Notes: a model not told the origin generated them from the letters alone. A stretch of 64,000 nt of DNA from Paraburkholderia tropica (GCF_900109265.1 NZ_FNZM01000003.1:1-64000); one strand, 5' to 3'; counted from the stretch's first letter, positions 26,593-36,693 are shown. Translations and numbers: made by a program.

Positions 26593-28049
26593 GTGTCGAG
26601 TCGACACGGACTGGGGGATGGGATGGTGTTGGGGCGCTTGAAGCTGTGTCGAGTCGACACAGCGTTGCGACTCGCGGCGGGAGGGTTTGCTGGTGATGTC
26701 GCTCTGGCTTCGCTCGGGATGGAATCGGTTGCGATCAGGTTGTCTGCCTCGATGTGTCGAGTCGACACGCTTCAGGTTTTCGCAGTGCTGGGTTATCTAG
26801 ATCCCTCTACGCAATCTCGATCGGAGAGAAAGTTGATAGCCGCGAGGTAAGGAAAGGGCGGACGTGTGTCGAGTCGACACAGCTTGTAAAACCCTTGCTG
26901 ATTCGCCTTGTATCGCGTCTGACGAAGATCTTGGCTTTGTTCGCGATAAGCAGAAGTTCTTTTCAAGTTCGCCGGTCTGACCGAATGTGCCGAGTCGACA
27001 CACGATGGTATTTCGTGACGTGCGTTTGATTGATGGCGTGGAGCGCCGGGAACGCAGCGCTCTGCACGGAACAGATCCGATGTCGGGGGTAGGAGCGTGT
27101 GTCGAGTCGACACACGAAGCGCGCTCGCCGTGAAGCAATATCTCATGGCGGATACCTGGCCGTTTCGGTAATCAGTTGAGGTCACCCGAGTGGCCGGGAA
27201 GAGTAGGCGCTTGCTGTGTCGACTCGACACAAGATCGACGTAAGGCGCCGTGCGCGGAAAATTCGCTGCGCGATCTACGTAGCTTGGCCCGGCGCGATCG
27301 TGGTGACTCGCGACAGGGGGCCATTGCCGTGTGTCGACTCGACACAGGTTTCTGATCAGCCAAACGGACCGGCTCTGCACGACTTGGCAAACCGGCTTCA
27401 GACATTCAACCTGTGAAGCGCCCGTTGAGTTTGATTGTGTCGACTTGACACACCATCTGCGTCCGTTGCTGCCCCAAGTACAATCGCTGGGCGGGGTGAT
27501 CGCCAAGGGGGATCCGCGACATCCTCCTTTGTTAGAACTGGCACTGGCAATCGTGGCGACTAGATGATGCGCGAGTCTGTGTCGAGACGACACGACACAA
27601 CACAAAACCAGTTGTTGACGTTCTGTCTCCCTTTGGTTACTTAACGATTCATGTGTCGAGTCGACGCATCAATCACCTCTGATTCGCAGCCATGATGGCC
27701 GCAATGACCCGCTCAAAGGAGCCCCGGGTGCATGAGGAGGGGCGCACCGCCGAACTGAGCCCACTGTGTCGAATCGACACAGTGCTACATCGAGTGCTCG
27801 GTTCGCAGCGCCGTCGCCGAATCGACCAAACCGCCAGAGTCAAATCAGTCTGACGTGTGCCGGCAGCATGCTGGGGTCACAACCTGTGTCGACTCGACAC
27901 AGGCCAACCTTTCTTCTGCCCGGAAATAGCACTGCGCCCGACTAGCCTCATTGCAGTGCCGAACGCGCGCCGCGCACTCATCGAGCGCACGCGGATATTC
28001 GACAGCAAATCGCTTAAGTCGCGCCCTTTGCGATGTGTCGACTCGACAC
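26593..28049. repeat. Array of 14 parS-like 15-bp palindromes, GTGTCGASTCGACAC
   Basis: Copies start at 26593, 26646, 26754, 26866, 26987, 27099, 27216, 27331, 27437, 27579, 27653, 27766, 27886 and 28035. Nine are exact, with a G or C at the central base; 26987, 27437, 27579, 27653 and 27766 differ by one base. The first six have a central G, the next three a central C, so orientation flips near 27160. Successive starts are 53, 108, 112, 121, 112, 117, 115, 106, 142, 74, 113, 120 and 149 bp apart, and 142+74 is twice 108. Position next to parB identifies the array as the partition site of this replicon. Confidence 0.9.
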
Positions 28050-28995
28050 AATGAAGTGTGTCGAACGCTTAGCGGTGGTGGGGAAGGGTTGCGAGGTTTG
28101 CAGGAAGGTATCCAGCGCTTCGGCAAATACCAGGCGAAACATGTGTCGACTTCATACTCGGTACGCTTAGCGGGGGACAATGACGATTCGCGAACGGGGT
28201 TGGACGAAGTTCACCAGCCGCACTCTCAGACTGCTTAACCGAACATCAAAAGGGCGGACGAGCCGAATTGAAATTTTTCTTTGGCTGCGCTCGTTGCACC
28301 AGGCGCCCGGCAGAAGTCACACCAACCGAAGACCAGCCTGATGCGAATGGTTTGCCGAACGCAGCATGATGGCGCACGAGCGAATCGATCGGCCCTCAAT
28401 CATCAGCGGCTGTCCTGACAAACGATTTCGAGTCGGCGGTCTATCGGTCACTACGGCACACGAGCCATCGGGACTTTCGCACCGGATGACCGCCAGGCGC
28501 GCGCGCAAACGGCGATTGGACTCGACACTAATCTTGCAGACTCTCGGCATGGCCAGACAGTCTCATATCACCCCGTCGAGATGAGCCGCTTCCATATTCC
28601 ATTAACGCAACTAACGGTACAAATAGGCGCGAAATTCTAGCTATATCCACCTCTAAATCCGGCGCTAGAACCCTTGGGACCGCGTCACCGCGCCCGCTAG
28701 AGCATCCAGACGCCGCCTCGCGTGAAACATTTCAGAAAATATCGCCAAATCGCTGAAACGCCCGTGGGGCGGACGATTCAGCGATTGAGCTACGGGTTCA
28801 ACCCCCAATGTTCCACGGATGGGTGAACTTTCGAACCTAAAAACTACCGGCCGACCCTCACTGCGAGCCCAAAAAACCCAGAGCAAGGCCTCAATGTATA
28901 AAACACTACGTATTTTGTAATTATCGAAGCCAAATTAGCGCGCTGCGGTGCCAAAAAACCATCAAAACCTCGCCCGCACCACGCCAATCCCGCAT

Positions 28996-29598
28996 TTAAC
29001 CACCAATTTCCCGCGCTTTCACCATCCCGCTCGCGCGCGCGAAATTCCCGGCGCCCAAATGATGAAGCGTGTGCAGGTCGGTGTTGCTATCGTCGAAGAT
29101 CCAATGTCCGTTGTTGAACACCCGCGGATCCGCAGCCGCCGACACCACTTCGCAGAAACACGTGTCGTAAGCATCCTCGGTATGCTTCTCCGGAATCAGC
29201 CTGCACTCCATCCACGCCGCGCAGCCCTTTTCGAGCAACGGCAGTCCGAGCACCGGCCCCGTCACCGCATCGATGCCGAAGCGTTCGAACTTGTCCGCGT
29301 CGCGGCCGCTAATCGTACCGACCGCAAAAGTCAGATCCATCGCCGCGAAGCCCGGCACGCAAACACCGAACGTGCCGCTCGCCTGAATGAGCTCGCGCGT
29401 GAACGTTTTCTTGTCGATGACCACCGCGAGACGCGGCGGCGTGAATTCGACCGGCATCGACCATGCGGCTGCCATGATGTTGCGACGCTTGCCGTCGGAA
29501 CTCGTGACGAGCACCGTCGGGCCGTGATTGATCAGCCGGCTCGCGTGCTCGAGCTTGACGGGTTGAAACGCGGGTTGAAAAGAAGAGGGAGAAGTCAT
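28996..29598 (-). CDS. Flavin reductase-like domain protein (FMN-binding split barrel)
   Basis: 200-residue protein of the flavin reductase/DIM6-NTAB group. Family-like parts are GPTVLVTSSDGKRRNIMAAAW, PPRLAVVIDKKTFTRELIQ and GTFGVCVPG, then VGTISGRDADKFERFG. Such proteins reduce FMN or FAD with NAD(P)H or act as FMN enzymes themselves. The ATG at 29598 is taken as start; another in-frame ATG lies at 29616 and neither has a strong ribosome site. It lies 97 bp after zapE on the same strand. Confidence 0.85.
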   Translation of the reverse strand: MTSPSSFQPAFQPVKLEHASRLINHGPTVLVTSSDGKRRNIMAAAWSMPVEFTPPRLAVVIDKKTFTRELIQASGTFGVCVPGFAAMDLTFAVGTISGRDADKFERFGIDAVTGPVLGLPLLEKGCAAWMECRLIPEKHTEDAYDTCFCEVVSAAADPRVFNNGHWIFDDSNTDLHTLHHLGAGNFARASGMVKAREIGG

Positions 29599-29695
29599 CG
29601 TGCTGTCTGTCCGCATCGAGTCAAGATTCGACGGACTGTACAACAGATGAAAAAACCGTGCGGCGCGCGCTGAGTCAACCCGCGCGCTGTCGACA

Positions 29696-30760
29696 TCAAC
29701 CGACCGTTTCCGCATCCGGCGACGAAGCGGCCGCGATGTGTCGTTGCACCAGGCTGCTCGCATAGCCGCGCGATTGCATCTCGGCGAGGCGGCTCGTCGT
29801 GCGCGACACATCGTGCGCGCCGTCGAGTCCTTCAAGCGCCGCGCGAATCGGCCGGTCGGACGCGATGAACAGCGCGTGTTTGCGATCGTAGAGAATATCG
29901 ACGAGCCAGACGAATCGCTGCAGCACGTCGCCGCGCTTGAGCAGCGACGTGTCGAGGCCATCGAGAATCAGACCCTGCCAGCGTTCCGCGAGGGCAAGAT
30001 AATCGAGGTGCGAACGGTGAGTGCCGCACAGCGCATCGAAATCGGCCCACACCAGTTGCTTGCCCGCAGCCGTGACGGCGAGCGGTCGCCCCGCGACCTC
30101 GATGGTCGCCGGATGCACCGCGCCTTGTGCCTCATACTCGCGATAGATCGACCACAACGCCTCGCGCGTGCCGTCGAGCGGCGCGAAGTAGCGCTGCTCC
30201 GTGGCTTGCGCGCCGAGTTCGCGATAATCGCGCGCACCGTCGAAGGCGATCACCTTGAAGTGCCGCGCGATCAACGCGATGGTCGGCTCGAAGCGCGCGT
30301 GAAACTCGGGATCGGGCAGCAGATTGTCGGGGCTGTAATTCGAGGTCAGCACGATGCGCGTGCCTTGTTCGAGCGCCGTTTCGAGAAAGCGCCCGATCAG
30401 AAAAGCATCGGCGATATCGTGGACGTGAAATTCATCGAAGTAGAGCAGATCGACGTCTTCGAGCCACGCGCGCGAGACGTCGCCAAGACGATCGTCGCTG
30501 CGCGGCGCCTGCACGAGCCGGCGATTCACTTCGCGCGTGAACTCGTGAAAATGAATGCGCCGCTTCGGGCATTGCGCGAGCGCGAACACCGTATCGACGA
30601 CCAGACTCTTGCCGCGTCCCGGCAGCCCGTGACAGTACACGCCCTGCGTGCCTTCGCGATTGATCATGGCCAGCAACGCGTCGATCGCGAGGCGCTGACT
30701 GTCGTCCGCACGAATAGCTTTGGCAGCGAGTGCGCGAATGACGGCGGACGGATCGAGCAT
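29696..30760 (-). CDS. zapE: Cell division protein ZapE / AFG1-like ATPase
   Basis: 354-residue P-loop ATPase of the AFG1/ZapE family, which in E. coli acts at the Z-ring late in division. Walker A is YCHGLPGRGKSLVVD, Walker B is DVDLLYFDEFHVHD, and sensor-like TSNYSPDNLLPDP follows. The start MLDPSAVIRALAAKAI matches the family N-terminus; a GTG 69 bp further upstream is open and also lacks a ribosome site, so the start is uncertain. Burkholderiaceae usually carry a zapE on the main chromosome as well; the copy here may be a paralogue with 'GRGKS' in place of the usual 'GRGKT'. Confidence 0.87.
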   Translation of the reverse strand: MLDPSAVIRALAAKAIRADDSQRLAIDALLAMINREGTQGVYCHGLPGRGKSLVVDTVFALAQCPKRRIHFHEFTREVNRRLVQAPRSDDRLGDVSRAWLEDVDLLYFDEFHVHDIADAFLIGRFLETALEQGTRIVLTSNYSPDNLLPDPEFHARFEPTIALIARHFKVIAFDGARDYRELGAQATEQRYFAPLDGTREALWSIYREYEAQGAVHPATIEVAGRPLAVTAAGKQLVWADFDALCGTHRSHLDYLALAERWQGLILDGLDTSLLKRGDVLQRFVWLVDILYDRKHALFIASDRPIRAALEGLDGAHDVSRTTSRLAEMQSRGYASSLVQRHIAAASSPDAETVG

Positions 30761-30940
30761 GCGGATAAAAACGGGAAGGGCTTCGGAAAACGCGCGCGGC
30801 GCACGACGCGCAATGCGCACGGCACTCACGACACAACCGCGCCAGTTTAACAGGGGGCCCGAATCGCGCGCCCGCTCGCGGGCAGTCGTTCGCGCCCCGT
30901 TGTGCTGGTTTTGTGCGTCCGTCGCGCGTGCATTGCGGCG

Positions 30941-32200
30941 TCAGTTGACACCTGTCGCGTAGCGTCGGCAATGTTCCAGATAGCCCGCTTCGTGACTGCT
31001 TGCGAGTTGCACGACGCTGTTCCAGAGCCAGAGCGGCGCGTTGATCGTCTTCGAACGATTGCGCCGCAATTCTGCGAGCCACGCGCGTCGCGAGGGCGGG
31101 TCCATCTGCCGCGCGTGCGCTTTACCGACGACCGCCGCAAGATAGAAGGCGACCGCGCGCGCATCGTCCTTGTCGAGTTCGTCGATCTCGAGCTTGAGAT
31201 CTTGCGGCAGCAATTCGCGGATCACCACCGCGCGATCGAGCATGCGTGCGGCCCGCATGCGCTCGCCGAGAAACGGCGAAAGATGACGCGCGCCCTCGAC
31301 GACGCGCTCGGCGTTGTCGCGCGGCATCGATGCGTCTTCATAACGTGGCGCGGCCGCCTTCACGCCTTCCTTGATGTCCATGAGACAGAGATCGTCGCCT
31401 TCGATCACGCCACCATCGACGTCGAGCAACACCGCATAGCGCAGACGTCCGAGCGAACTGCAACCCTTCACCCAGTACGCCGCGTCGAGCACTTCGACTT
31501 TGCCTGCGTCGTTGCGCCCGCGCAGTCCTGTGGGCAAACTGGCGATCGCTTCGTCGCGGAAAATCTCCGTGATTGCCTTGTTTTCAGCGCGCGTGAGCGG
31601 CCAGAAGCGTTTGCCGAACGGAATTGTCGGCTTGAGATCCTCGATACGTTCTTGCGCGAGATGCTTCCATGATCGACGCACGGCAAGTTTCATCGCAAGG
31701 TGAACGGGTTCGGGGCGATCAGGAAGCTTCGGATTCCTATGCTTGATGGCGAACGCCGATTCATAGCCCGCCGCAAGCGCTTCCATCATATGCACGATCG
31801 TCAATCCTGAGAGCGATGAGCCGCGCGCCGCCGTCGCCAGCGAAAGGCCGAGGCGAATCAGATCGTGCACCGGATTGCCGATCACGGTCTGATCGAGATC
31901 GCGAATATGCACTTCGACCTTGCCGTCCTGATTCGCGACTGGACCGAGATTGCCGGTATGGCAGTCGCCGCAGATCCAGATCGCCGGGCCATGCGGCAGC
32001 GAGCTGCCGTTGGATTCGTTGATCCATGCATAGAATTGCGCGGTGTTGCCGCGTACGTACGCATGCGGCGAGCGCGCCATTTTCAGGCGTCGCTGTTCAG
32101 TCAGGATTGCCTGGCGTTCGGATGATTTTGGAAAGCGCGTGGACCGCTTTGCGTGATGGGCTTGTCGGCTGGGTTTCTTCGATTTTTTTTCATGGGCCAT
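30941..32200 (-). CDS. DUF2252 family protein
   Basis: 419-residue protein of the DUF2252 family (PF10009), predicted to have a kinase-like fold but with no settled function. Typical stretches are SPHAYVRGNTAQFYAW, AIWICGDCHTGNLGPV, VHIRDLDQTVIGNPVHDLIRL and VGKAHARQM. The HGDxHxxN-type loop (here CGDCHTGN) and the DLD motif resemble aminoglycoside-phosphotransferase-like catalytic loops. The ATG at 32200 has AGGATGCATC before it and gives a Lys/Arg-rich N-terminal 30 residues. It is monocistronic. Confidence 0.88.
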   Translation of the reverse strand: MAHEKKSKKPSRQAHHAKRSTRFPKSSERQAILTEQRRLKMARSPHAYVRGNTAQFYAWINESNGSSLPHGPAIWICGDCHTGNLGPVANQDGKVEVHIRDLDQTVIGNPVHDLIRLGLSLATAARGSSLSGLTIVHMMEALAAGYESAFAIKHRNPKLPDRPEPVHLAMKLAVRRSWKHLAQERIEDLKPTIPFGKRFWPLTRAENKAITEIFRDEAIASLPTGLRGRNDAGKVEVLDAAYWVKGCSSLGRLRYAVLLDVDGGVIEGDDLCLMDIKEGVKAAAPRYEDASMPRDNAERVVEGARHLSPFLGERMRAARMLDRAVVIRELLPQDLKLEIDELDKDDARAVAFYLAAVVGKAHARQMDPPSRRAWLAELRRNRSKTINAPLWLWNSVVQLASSHEAGYLEHCRRYATGVN

Positions 32201-32595
32201 GATGCATCCTCGCTCGCGCGGGTGACGTTGCTCGGCAATACCGCGTTCATTGTGCGCGCATAGGCAGCAAACCCAGCAAACGGCGTGCCGCACGACATTA
32301 CGAATTGAAAGGCTGTAATGAGCGAATCGCGACGCCGCGCGCGAATGCGCGAACTCGCGAGGGTGGGCCAATGTGCACGCCCGCGCGCGCCGTCATAAAA
32401 ATTAAAAGCAGTTTCGCTACACTTCAGCGTTGCCTTACCGCTGCTTACCTGCGGTGAGGGCATCGCTCGGGCCGCTCCTCGAGCCGTTGTTGCACCTCTC
32501 TCTGGTTGGAGACTTCGATGACGGTCGATTTCGCGCCGGTGCGCCCGCTATGGTGGAGCGCGCCGCGCAAACGTTTGAGCTTGCCCGGAGCGCGC
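32201..32595. other. Divergent intergenic region, no further feature seen
   Basis: 395 bp between DUF2252 and the lipoprotein gene, which point away from each other. It includes AT-rich stretches near 32390-32415 that could be promoters. An ATG at 32518 with GGAG upstream opens in frame with the lipoprotein but would bury its signal peptide. Confidence 0.35.
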
Positions 32596-32961
32596 ATGTC
32601 CATGCGCGCGCGTGCCGTGACGTTCGTCTGTGCGATTACCGCCTGCGCGTTCAGCGCGTGCAGCGATCGCGCGGATGACGCACGCGTCTCACTCACGTCG
32701 GGCGCCGCGCGCGAACTGGCCGACGTGCAGCCTTCCGCGCAACGAGCACAGCCATCGCAGCCGTCGCAGCAGCAACCGCTCGCTGCCACGTTCGCGCCCG
32801 CGTCCGATTCCACTGCATCGAATTCAACCGATACCACCAGCAGCGCGACCGCGTTGCCGGCGAATACCGTGCGTTCGCCCGCGCAGCCTTCCGCGAGCGA
32901 CGGCGCGCAAAGCGCGCAGAACGAACCACTCGCCACACCCGAGATTCACACCGCCGATTGA
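32596..32961 (+). CDS. Small putative lipoprotein upstream of phospholipase C
   Basis: 121-residue protein with a lipoprotein signal, MSMRARAVTFVCAITACAFS followed by Cys at residue 22. The rest is low-complexity Ala, Ser, Gln, Thr and Pro, suggesting a flexible periplasmic tail with no fold. The ATG at 32596 has GGAG 5 nt upstream; an in-frame ATG at 32518 also has GGAG but would leave 26 extra residues before the signal. It ends 93 bp before the phospholipase gene, in the same direction. I do not recognise a family. Confidence 0.6.
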   Translation: MSMRARAVTFVCAITACAFSACSDRADDARVSLTSGAARELADVQPSAQRAQPSQPSQQQPLAATFAPASDSTASNSTDTTSSATALPANTVRSPAQPSASDGAQSAQNEPLATPEIHTAD

Positions 32962-33053
32962 CGCCCCCGGCCGCGCGACGTTTGCCGCTTGCCGGACGAA
33001 CCGGCGTCGGCGCATCGCGCGCGCTTTCTCAACCTGAAGATGGAAACCAGAAC

Positions 33054-35165
33054 ATGACTTCGAGAAGCCGCCGTGACTTTCTCCGCACCGCCGCGATGAG
33101 CGCCGGTTCGGCCACCGCCCTGACGATGCTGCCGCAAGGCATCCGCAACGCGCTCGCAATTCCCGCGAACAATCGCACGGGCAGCATCAAGGATGTCGAG
33201 CACATCGTGATTCTCATGCAGGAGAACCGTTCGTTCGACCATTACTTCGGCACGCTGCGCGGCGTGCGCGGTTTCGGCGACACGCGCGCCATCACGCTGC
33301 CCAATGGCAAGCCGGTTTGGAATCAGCCGCTCGCAGCGGGTGTCGGCGAAGTGCTGCCGTTCCATCCGACCGCCGCCAATCTCGGCCTGCAGTTCCTTCA
33401 GGATCTGCCGCACGACTGGCCCACCACGCACGCCGCGTGGAACGGCGGCCGTTACGATCAGTGGGTGCCGTCGAAGGGCACGACGACGATGGCGTATCTC
33501 ACGCGCGACGACATTCCGTTCCACTATCAACTCGCGGACGCCTTCACGATCTGCGACGCCTATCACTGTTCGACGCTGACCTCGACCGACCCGAACCGCT
33601 ACTACATGTGGACCGGCTGGGTGGGCAACGACGGCAGCGGCGGTGGCCCGGTGGTCGACAACGCCGAAGCGGGCTACGGCTGGTCCACGTATCCGGAAGT
33701 GCTGCAAAACGCGGGTATTTCGTGGAAGATCTATCAGGACGTGGGCGAGGGCCTCGACGCGAAGGGCGCGTGGGGCTGGACCGGCGACAACCCGTATATC
33801 GGCAATTACGGCGACAACTCGCTGCTGTACTTCACGCAATACCAGAACGCGCAGCCGGGCAACCCGCTTTATGATCGCGCGCGCACGGGCACGAACGTGC
33901 TCGCGGGCGGCGGCTATTTCGACGTGCTCAAGCAGGACGTGGCCAACAACACGCTGCCGCAGGTTTCGTGGATCGTCGCGCCCGAAGCCTATTCGGAGCA
34001 TCCGAACTGGCCCGCGAACTACGGTGCGTGGTACGTGGATCAGGTGCTGCAGATTCTCACCTCGAATCCCGATCTCTGGAGCAAGACCGTGCTGCTCGTG
34101 AACTACGACGAGAACGACGGCTTCTTCGATCACCTTGCGCCGCCGTTCCCGCCCGCGTCGAGCGCGAACGGTCTGTCGACGGTCGATACCACCAACGAGA
34201 TTTTCCCCGGCAGCAGCAAATACGCGTCGGGGCCGTACGGTCTCGGACCGCGCGTGCCGATGCTGGTGGTCTCGCCGTGGTCGCGCGGCGGCTGGGTGTG
34301 CTCCGAAACCTTCGATCACACCTCGGTGATTCGCTTCATCGAAAAACGCTTCGGAGTCCATCACGATTTGCGTGAGGCGAATATCACGCCGTGGCGTCGC
34401 GCCGTGTGTGGCGACCTGACCGCTGCGTTCGACTTCGCCACGCCGAATGCCGCGCTGCCCACGCTGCCTCCGACCACCGGCTACGCGCCGCCGGACCAGA
34501 ACCGTCACCCCGATTACGTGCCGCTGCCGCCGGCCGTCGGCGCGGTGCCGAAGCAGGAATCTGGCGTGCGTCACGCACGCGCGCTACCGTACGAACTGTT
34601 CGTGCGTTTCAACGCGAACGTGTCGACGGGCACGGCGGCCGCGCACTTCATCAACACGGGCCGCGCGGGCGCAGTGTTCCTGCTCTACACGGCGGGCAGT
34701 CTCGATGCGCCGCGCACCTACACGGTGGAATCAGGCAAGCGTCTTGAAGACAAGCTCACGATTGGCCTGACCGGCGCCTACGATTTCACCGTGCATGGTC
34801 CGAACGGCTTCCTGCGCCGCTTCGCGGGCAAGCAGGTGCAGACTGGCTGGTTCGGCAGCGACGTGGCGCGTCCGGAAGTGGCGGAAGGCTACGACGTGGC
34901 GAACGGCAATCTGCAACTGCGTCTGGAAAACACGGGCCACGCGCGCTGCCAGTTCACGATCGTCAACGCGTATGACCCGAGCACGAAGATCCAGCACACG
35001 GTGCGCGGCGGCGATACGGAGCAACTCTATCTCGACCTGCGCAACGCGCACGGCTGGTACGACCTGACCATTACCGTCGATAGCGACGCGACGTTCGTGC
35101 GCCGCATTGCCGGCCACGTGGAAACGGGCCGTCCGAGCTATAGCGATCCGGCACTCGGCGCATGA
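33054..35165 (+). CDS. plcN: Tat-exported phospholipase C, phosphocholine-type
   Basis: 703-residue secreted phospholipase C (PF04185) that cleaves phosphatidylcholine or related lipids. A twin-arginine signal, SRRDFLRTAAMSAG, starts at about residue 5. The catalytic domain begins HIVILMQENRSFDHYFGTLRG and includes DAYHCSTLTSTDPNRYYMWTG and VNYDENDGFFDHLAPP, all metal or active-site segments of the PLC/AcpA superfamily. Two C-terminal beta domains (DUF756 type) cover about residues 500-690. The ATG at 33054 directly precedes the signal peptide. Burkholderia carry several such enzymes, used for phosphate scavenging and virulence. The symbol follows similarity to the non-haemolytic type and is tentative. 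Confidence 0.9.
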   Translation: MTSRSRRDFLRTAAMSAGSATALTMLPQGIRNALAIPANNRTGSIKDVEHIVILMQENRSFDHYFGTLRGVRGFGDTRAITLPNGKPVWNQPLAAGVGEVLPFHPTAANLGLQFLQDLPHDWPTTHAAWNGGRYDQWVPSKGTTTMAYLTRDDIPFHYQLADAFTICDAYHCSTLTSTDPNRYYMWTGWVGNDGSGGGPVVDNAEAGYGWSTYPEVLQNAGISWKIYQDVGEGLDAKGAWGWTGDNPYIGNYGDNSLLYFTQYQNAQPGNPLYDRARTGTNVLAGGGYFDVLKQDVANNTLPQVSWIVAPEAYSEHPNWPANYGAWYVDQVLQILTSNPDLWSKTVLLVNYDENDGFFDHLAPPFPPASSANGLSTVDTTNEIFPGSSKYASGPYGLGPRVPMLVVSPWSRGGWVCSETFDHTSVIRFIEKRFGVHHDLREANITPWRRAVCGDLTAAFDFATPNAALPTLPPTTGYAPPDQNRHPDYVPLPPAVGAVPKQESGVRHARALPYELFVRFNANVSTGTAAAHFINTGRAGAVFLLYTAGSLDAPRTYTVESGKRLEDKLTIGLTGAYDFTVHGPNGFLRRFAGKQVQTGWFGSDVARPEVAEGYDVANGNLQLRLENTGHARCQFTIVNAYDPSTKIQHTVRGGDTEQLYLDLRNAHGWYDLTITVDSDATFVRRIAGHVETGRPSYSDPALGA

Positions 35166-35232
35166 GGATTGTCGACAGCGTTTGAGCGCGCGTGCGTCGA
35201 TCGGTCATCCGACGCATGCGCTCGAACAGATG

Positions 35233-35271
35233 AAGCCACGGTGCCGCCCGCGCGGCGCGCCGTGGCTTTTT
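35233..35271 (+). terminator. Rho-independent terminator after phospholipase C
   Basis: AAGCCACGG at 35233-35241 pairs with CCGTGGCTT at 35260-35268 around a GC-rich loop, followed by TTTTT. It lies 68 bp after the stop codon, just before the convergent LysR gene. Confidence 0.85.
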
Positions 35272-35278
35272 CAATGCT

Positions 35279-36154
35279 TCAGGCGTCGCGCTGAGCCTGT
35301 TCTTCCAGCAAGCCGAGCAAGCGTTTCGCCGATTCGCTCATCTGCCGCGCCGCGCGATGCACGATGCCGATGTCGCGGTGAAACACGTGATGGCCGAGAT
35401 CGAGCGCGCGCACTTTCGCGGGCCATTTCCGGTAGGTGGCCGTTTGCGGCACAAGCGCCACGCCCACGCCATTCTCGACGAGCTTGACGATCGCTTCGAG
35501 TTCGTCGAGTTCGCAGATCTCGCGCACGTTCAACTGCATACGCCGCAAGAAGCGATCGACCTGACGTCCGCCGAACGACGCGCGGTCATAGCGGATATAC
35601 GGTTGCGTGGCGATCAGCTCCATCCAGTCGTTGCCCTTGACGGCACGCGGCACGATCAGCGCGAACGGTTCGCGCCGCAGCGAGGTCCAGCGCAAATCGC
35701 TCTGAAGCACGAAGGGCGGACGGATGATGGCGGCGAGATCGGCTTCGCCTGCATCGACGAGATTGATGAGTTCCATCGACAAACCGGGAATTACGCGCGT
35801 GTGCGCGCCGGGCCATTGCCGGTAGAACGCGGCGAGCGCGTCGGGCAACAGCGCGCGCTGCACCGAAGCGATTGCGCCGATCGTCACGCGCATCTCGACG
35901 GCCGGATCGACGGCAACGGCGCTCAGATTGCCATAGAGACGGATCACTTCCTGCGCCTGCACGAGCAGTTGCTCGCCGCGCGCGTTCAGGCGCGCATGGC
36001 GGCCTTCGCGCTCGAAAAGCGCGAAACCCAGTTCGGCTTCGAGCCGCTGCATCTGCGCGCTGACGGCTGCCTGCGTGAGGCCGATGCGCTTGCCCGCAGC
36101 GGCGAACGTACCTTCGCGCGCGACAGCAATCAGCGTTTTCAGCTCACGAATCAT
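35279..36154 (-). CDS. LysR family transcriptional regulator
   Basis: 291-residue LysR-type regulator. The N-terminal winged helix reads [20 protein letters not shown] then [19 protein letters not shown]; the effector domain starts near residue 88. It is divergent from the VOC-family gene at 36268, with a 113-bp AT-rich gap that includes AATTATATATTGATTT. Regulation of that gene and of itself is the default expectation. Ligand is unknown. Confidence 0.92.
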   Translation of the reverse strand: MIRELKTLIAVAREGTFAAAGKRIGLTQAAVSAQMQRLEAELGFALFEREGRHARLNARGEQLLVQAQEVIRLYGNLSAVAVDPAVEMRVTIGAIASVQRALLPDALAAFYRQWPGAHTRVIPGLSMELINLVDAGEADLAAIIRPPFVLQSDLRWTSLRREPFALIVPRAVKGNDWMELIATQPYIRYDRASFGGRQVDRFLRRMQLNVREICELDELEAIVKLVENGVGVALVPQTATYRKWPAKVRALDLGHHVFHRDIGIVHRAARQMSESAKRLLGLLEEQAQRDA

Positions 36155-36267
36155 TCACAAATTTCCTTTATGTATTCGACAATTATATATTGATTTCATT
36201 GAGCCAAACCCGTGCGTATGATGAGGCGATTTCCCCACGACACCATCCCCGCAAACCGGAGCGCGTC

Positions 36268-36693
36268 ATGAGTCTTTCCCCCTTCCATCTGGCGATTCCC
36301 GTCTACGATCTGGCCGCCGCGCGCGACTTCTACGGCCGCGTGTTCGGTCTCGCGGAAGGCCGTTCGAGCGATGCCTGGGTCGATTTCGACTTCTTCGGTC
36401 ATCAACTTGTGATTCACGAGCATCCGAAAACGGCGTCGCAGGAAAGCGCACACACGAATCCCGTCGATGGCCACGACGTGCCGGTGCCGCACTTCGGCGT
36501 GGTGCTCGAATGGACGCAGTGGGAAGCGCTCGCGGAGCGCCTGCGCGCCTTCGGCACGGCGTTCGTGATCGAACCGTATATCCGCTTCCAGGGCCAGGTG
36601 GGCGAGCAGGCCACCATGTTCCTGTTCGACCCGTGCGGCAACGCGCTCGAATTCAAGGCGTTCAAGGATATCGGCCAACTGTTTGCAAAGTGA
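36268..36693 (+). CDS. VOC (glyoxalase/dioxygenase) superfamily protein
   Basis: 141-residue protein of the vicinal oxygen chelate fold. Start [23 protein letters not shown] gives one conserved metal His, [19 protein letters not shown] and the terminal [13 protein letters not shown] with a Glu ligand provide the rest. A widespread proteobacterial subgroup of unknown reaction. ACCGGAGCGCGTC precedes the ATG. Divergent from the LysR gene, which may control it. Confidence 0.87.
   Translation: MSLSPFHLAIPVYDLAAARDFYGRVFGLAEGRSSDAWVDFDFFGHQLVIHEHPKTASQESAHTNPVDGHDVPVPHFGVVLEWTQWEALAERLRAFGTAFVIEPYIRFQGQVGEQATMFLFDPCGNALEFKAFKDIGQLFAK

Larger units (their letters stand above)
26511..28995. other. 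Gene-free region carrying the partition site array
   Basis: 2485 bp without a credible gene. The left 1.5 kb holds the parAB terminator and the parS-like array. From 28050 to 28995 only decayed copies are left (GTGTCGAA at 28058-28065, GTGTCGACT at 28143-28151, ACTCGACAC at 28520-28528) in otherwise featureless sequence. Reading frames that cross the array repeat CVDSTQ or CRVDT peptides, which are just translated repeats. Confidence 0.75.

Noticed and set aside
26793..27605. 270-codon leftward open frame across the partition array, with recurring CVDSTQ/CRVDT-like peptides
   Set aside because: The recurring peptides are translations of the palindrome itself. There is no ribosome site, codon use is not gene-like and the frame exists only because the repeat contains no stop.
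26593..28049. CRISPR array (regular repeats with unique spacers)
   Set aside because: Repeats are only 15 bp, fully palindromic and found in two orientations; spacers are about 98 bp, and no cas genes are present.
28725..28815. Possible tRNA because of GGGTTCAACCCC near 28790
   Set aside because: No matching acceptor stem, D-arm or anticodon stem can be drawn around it.
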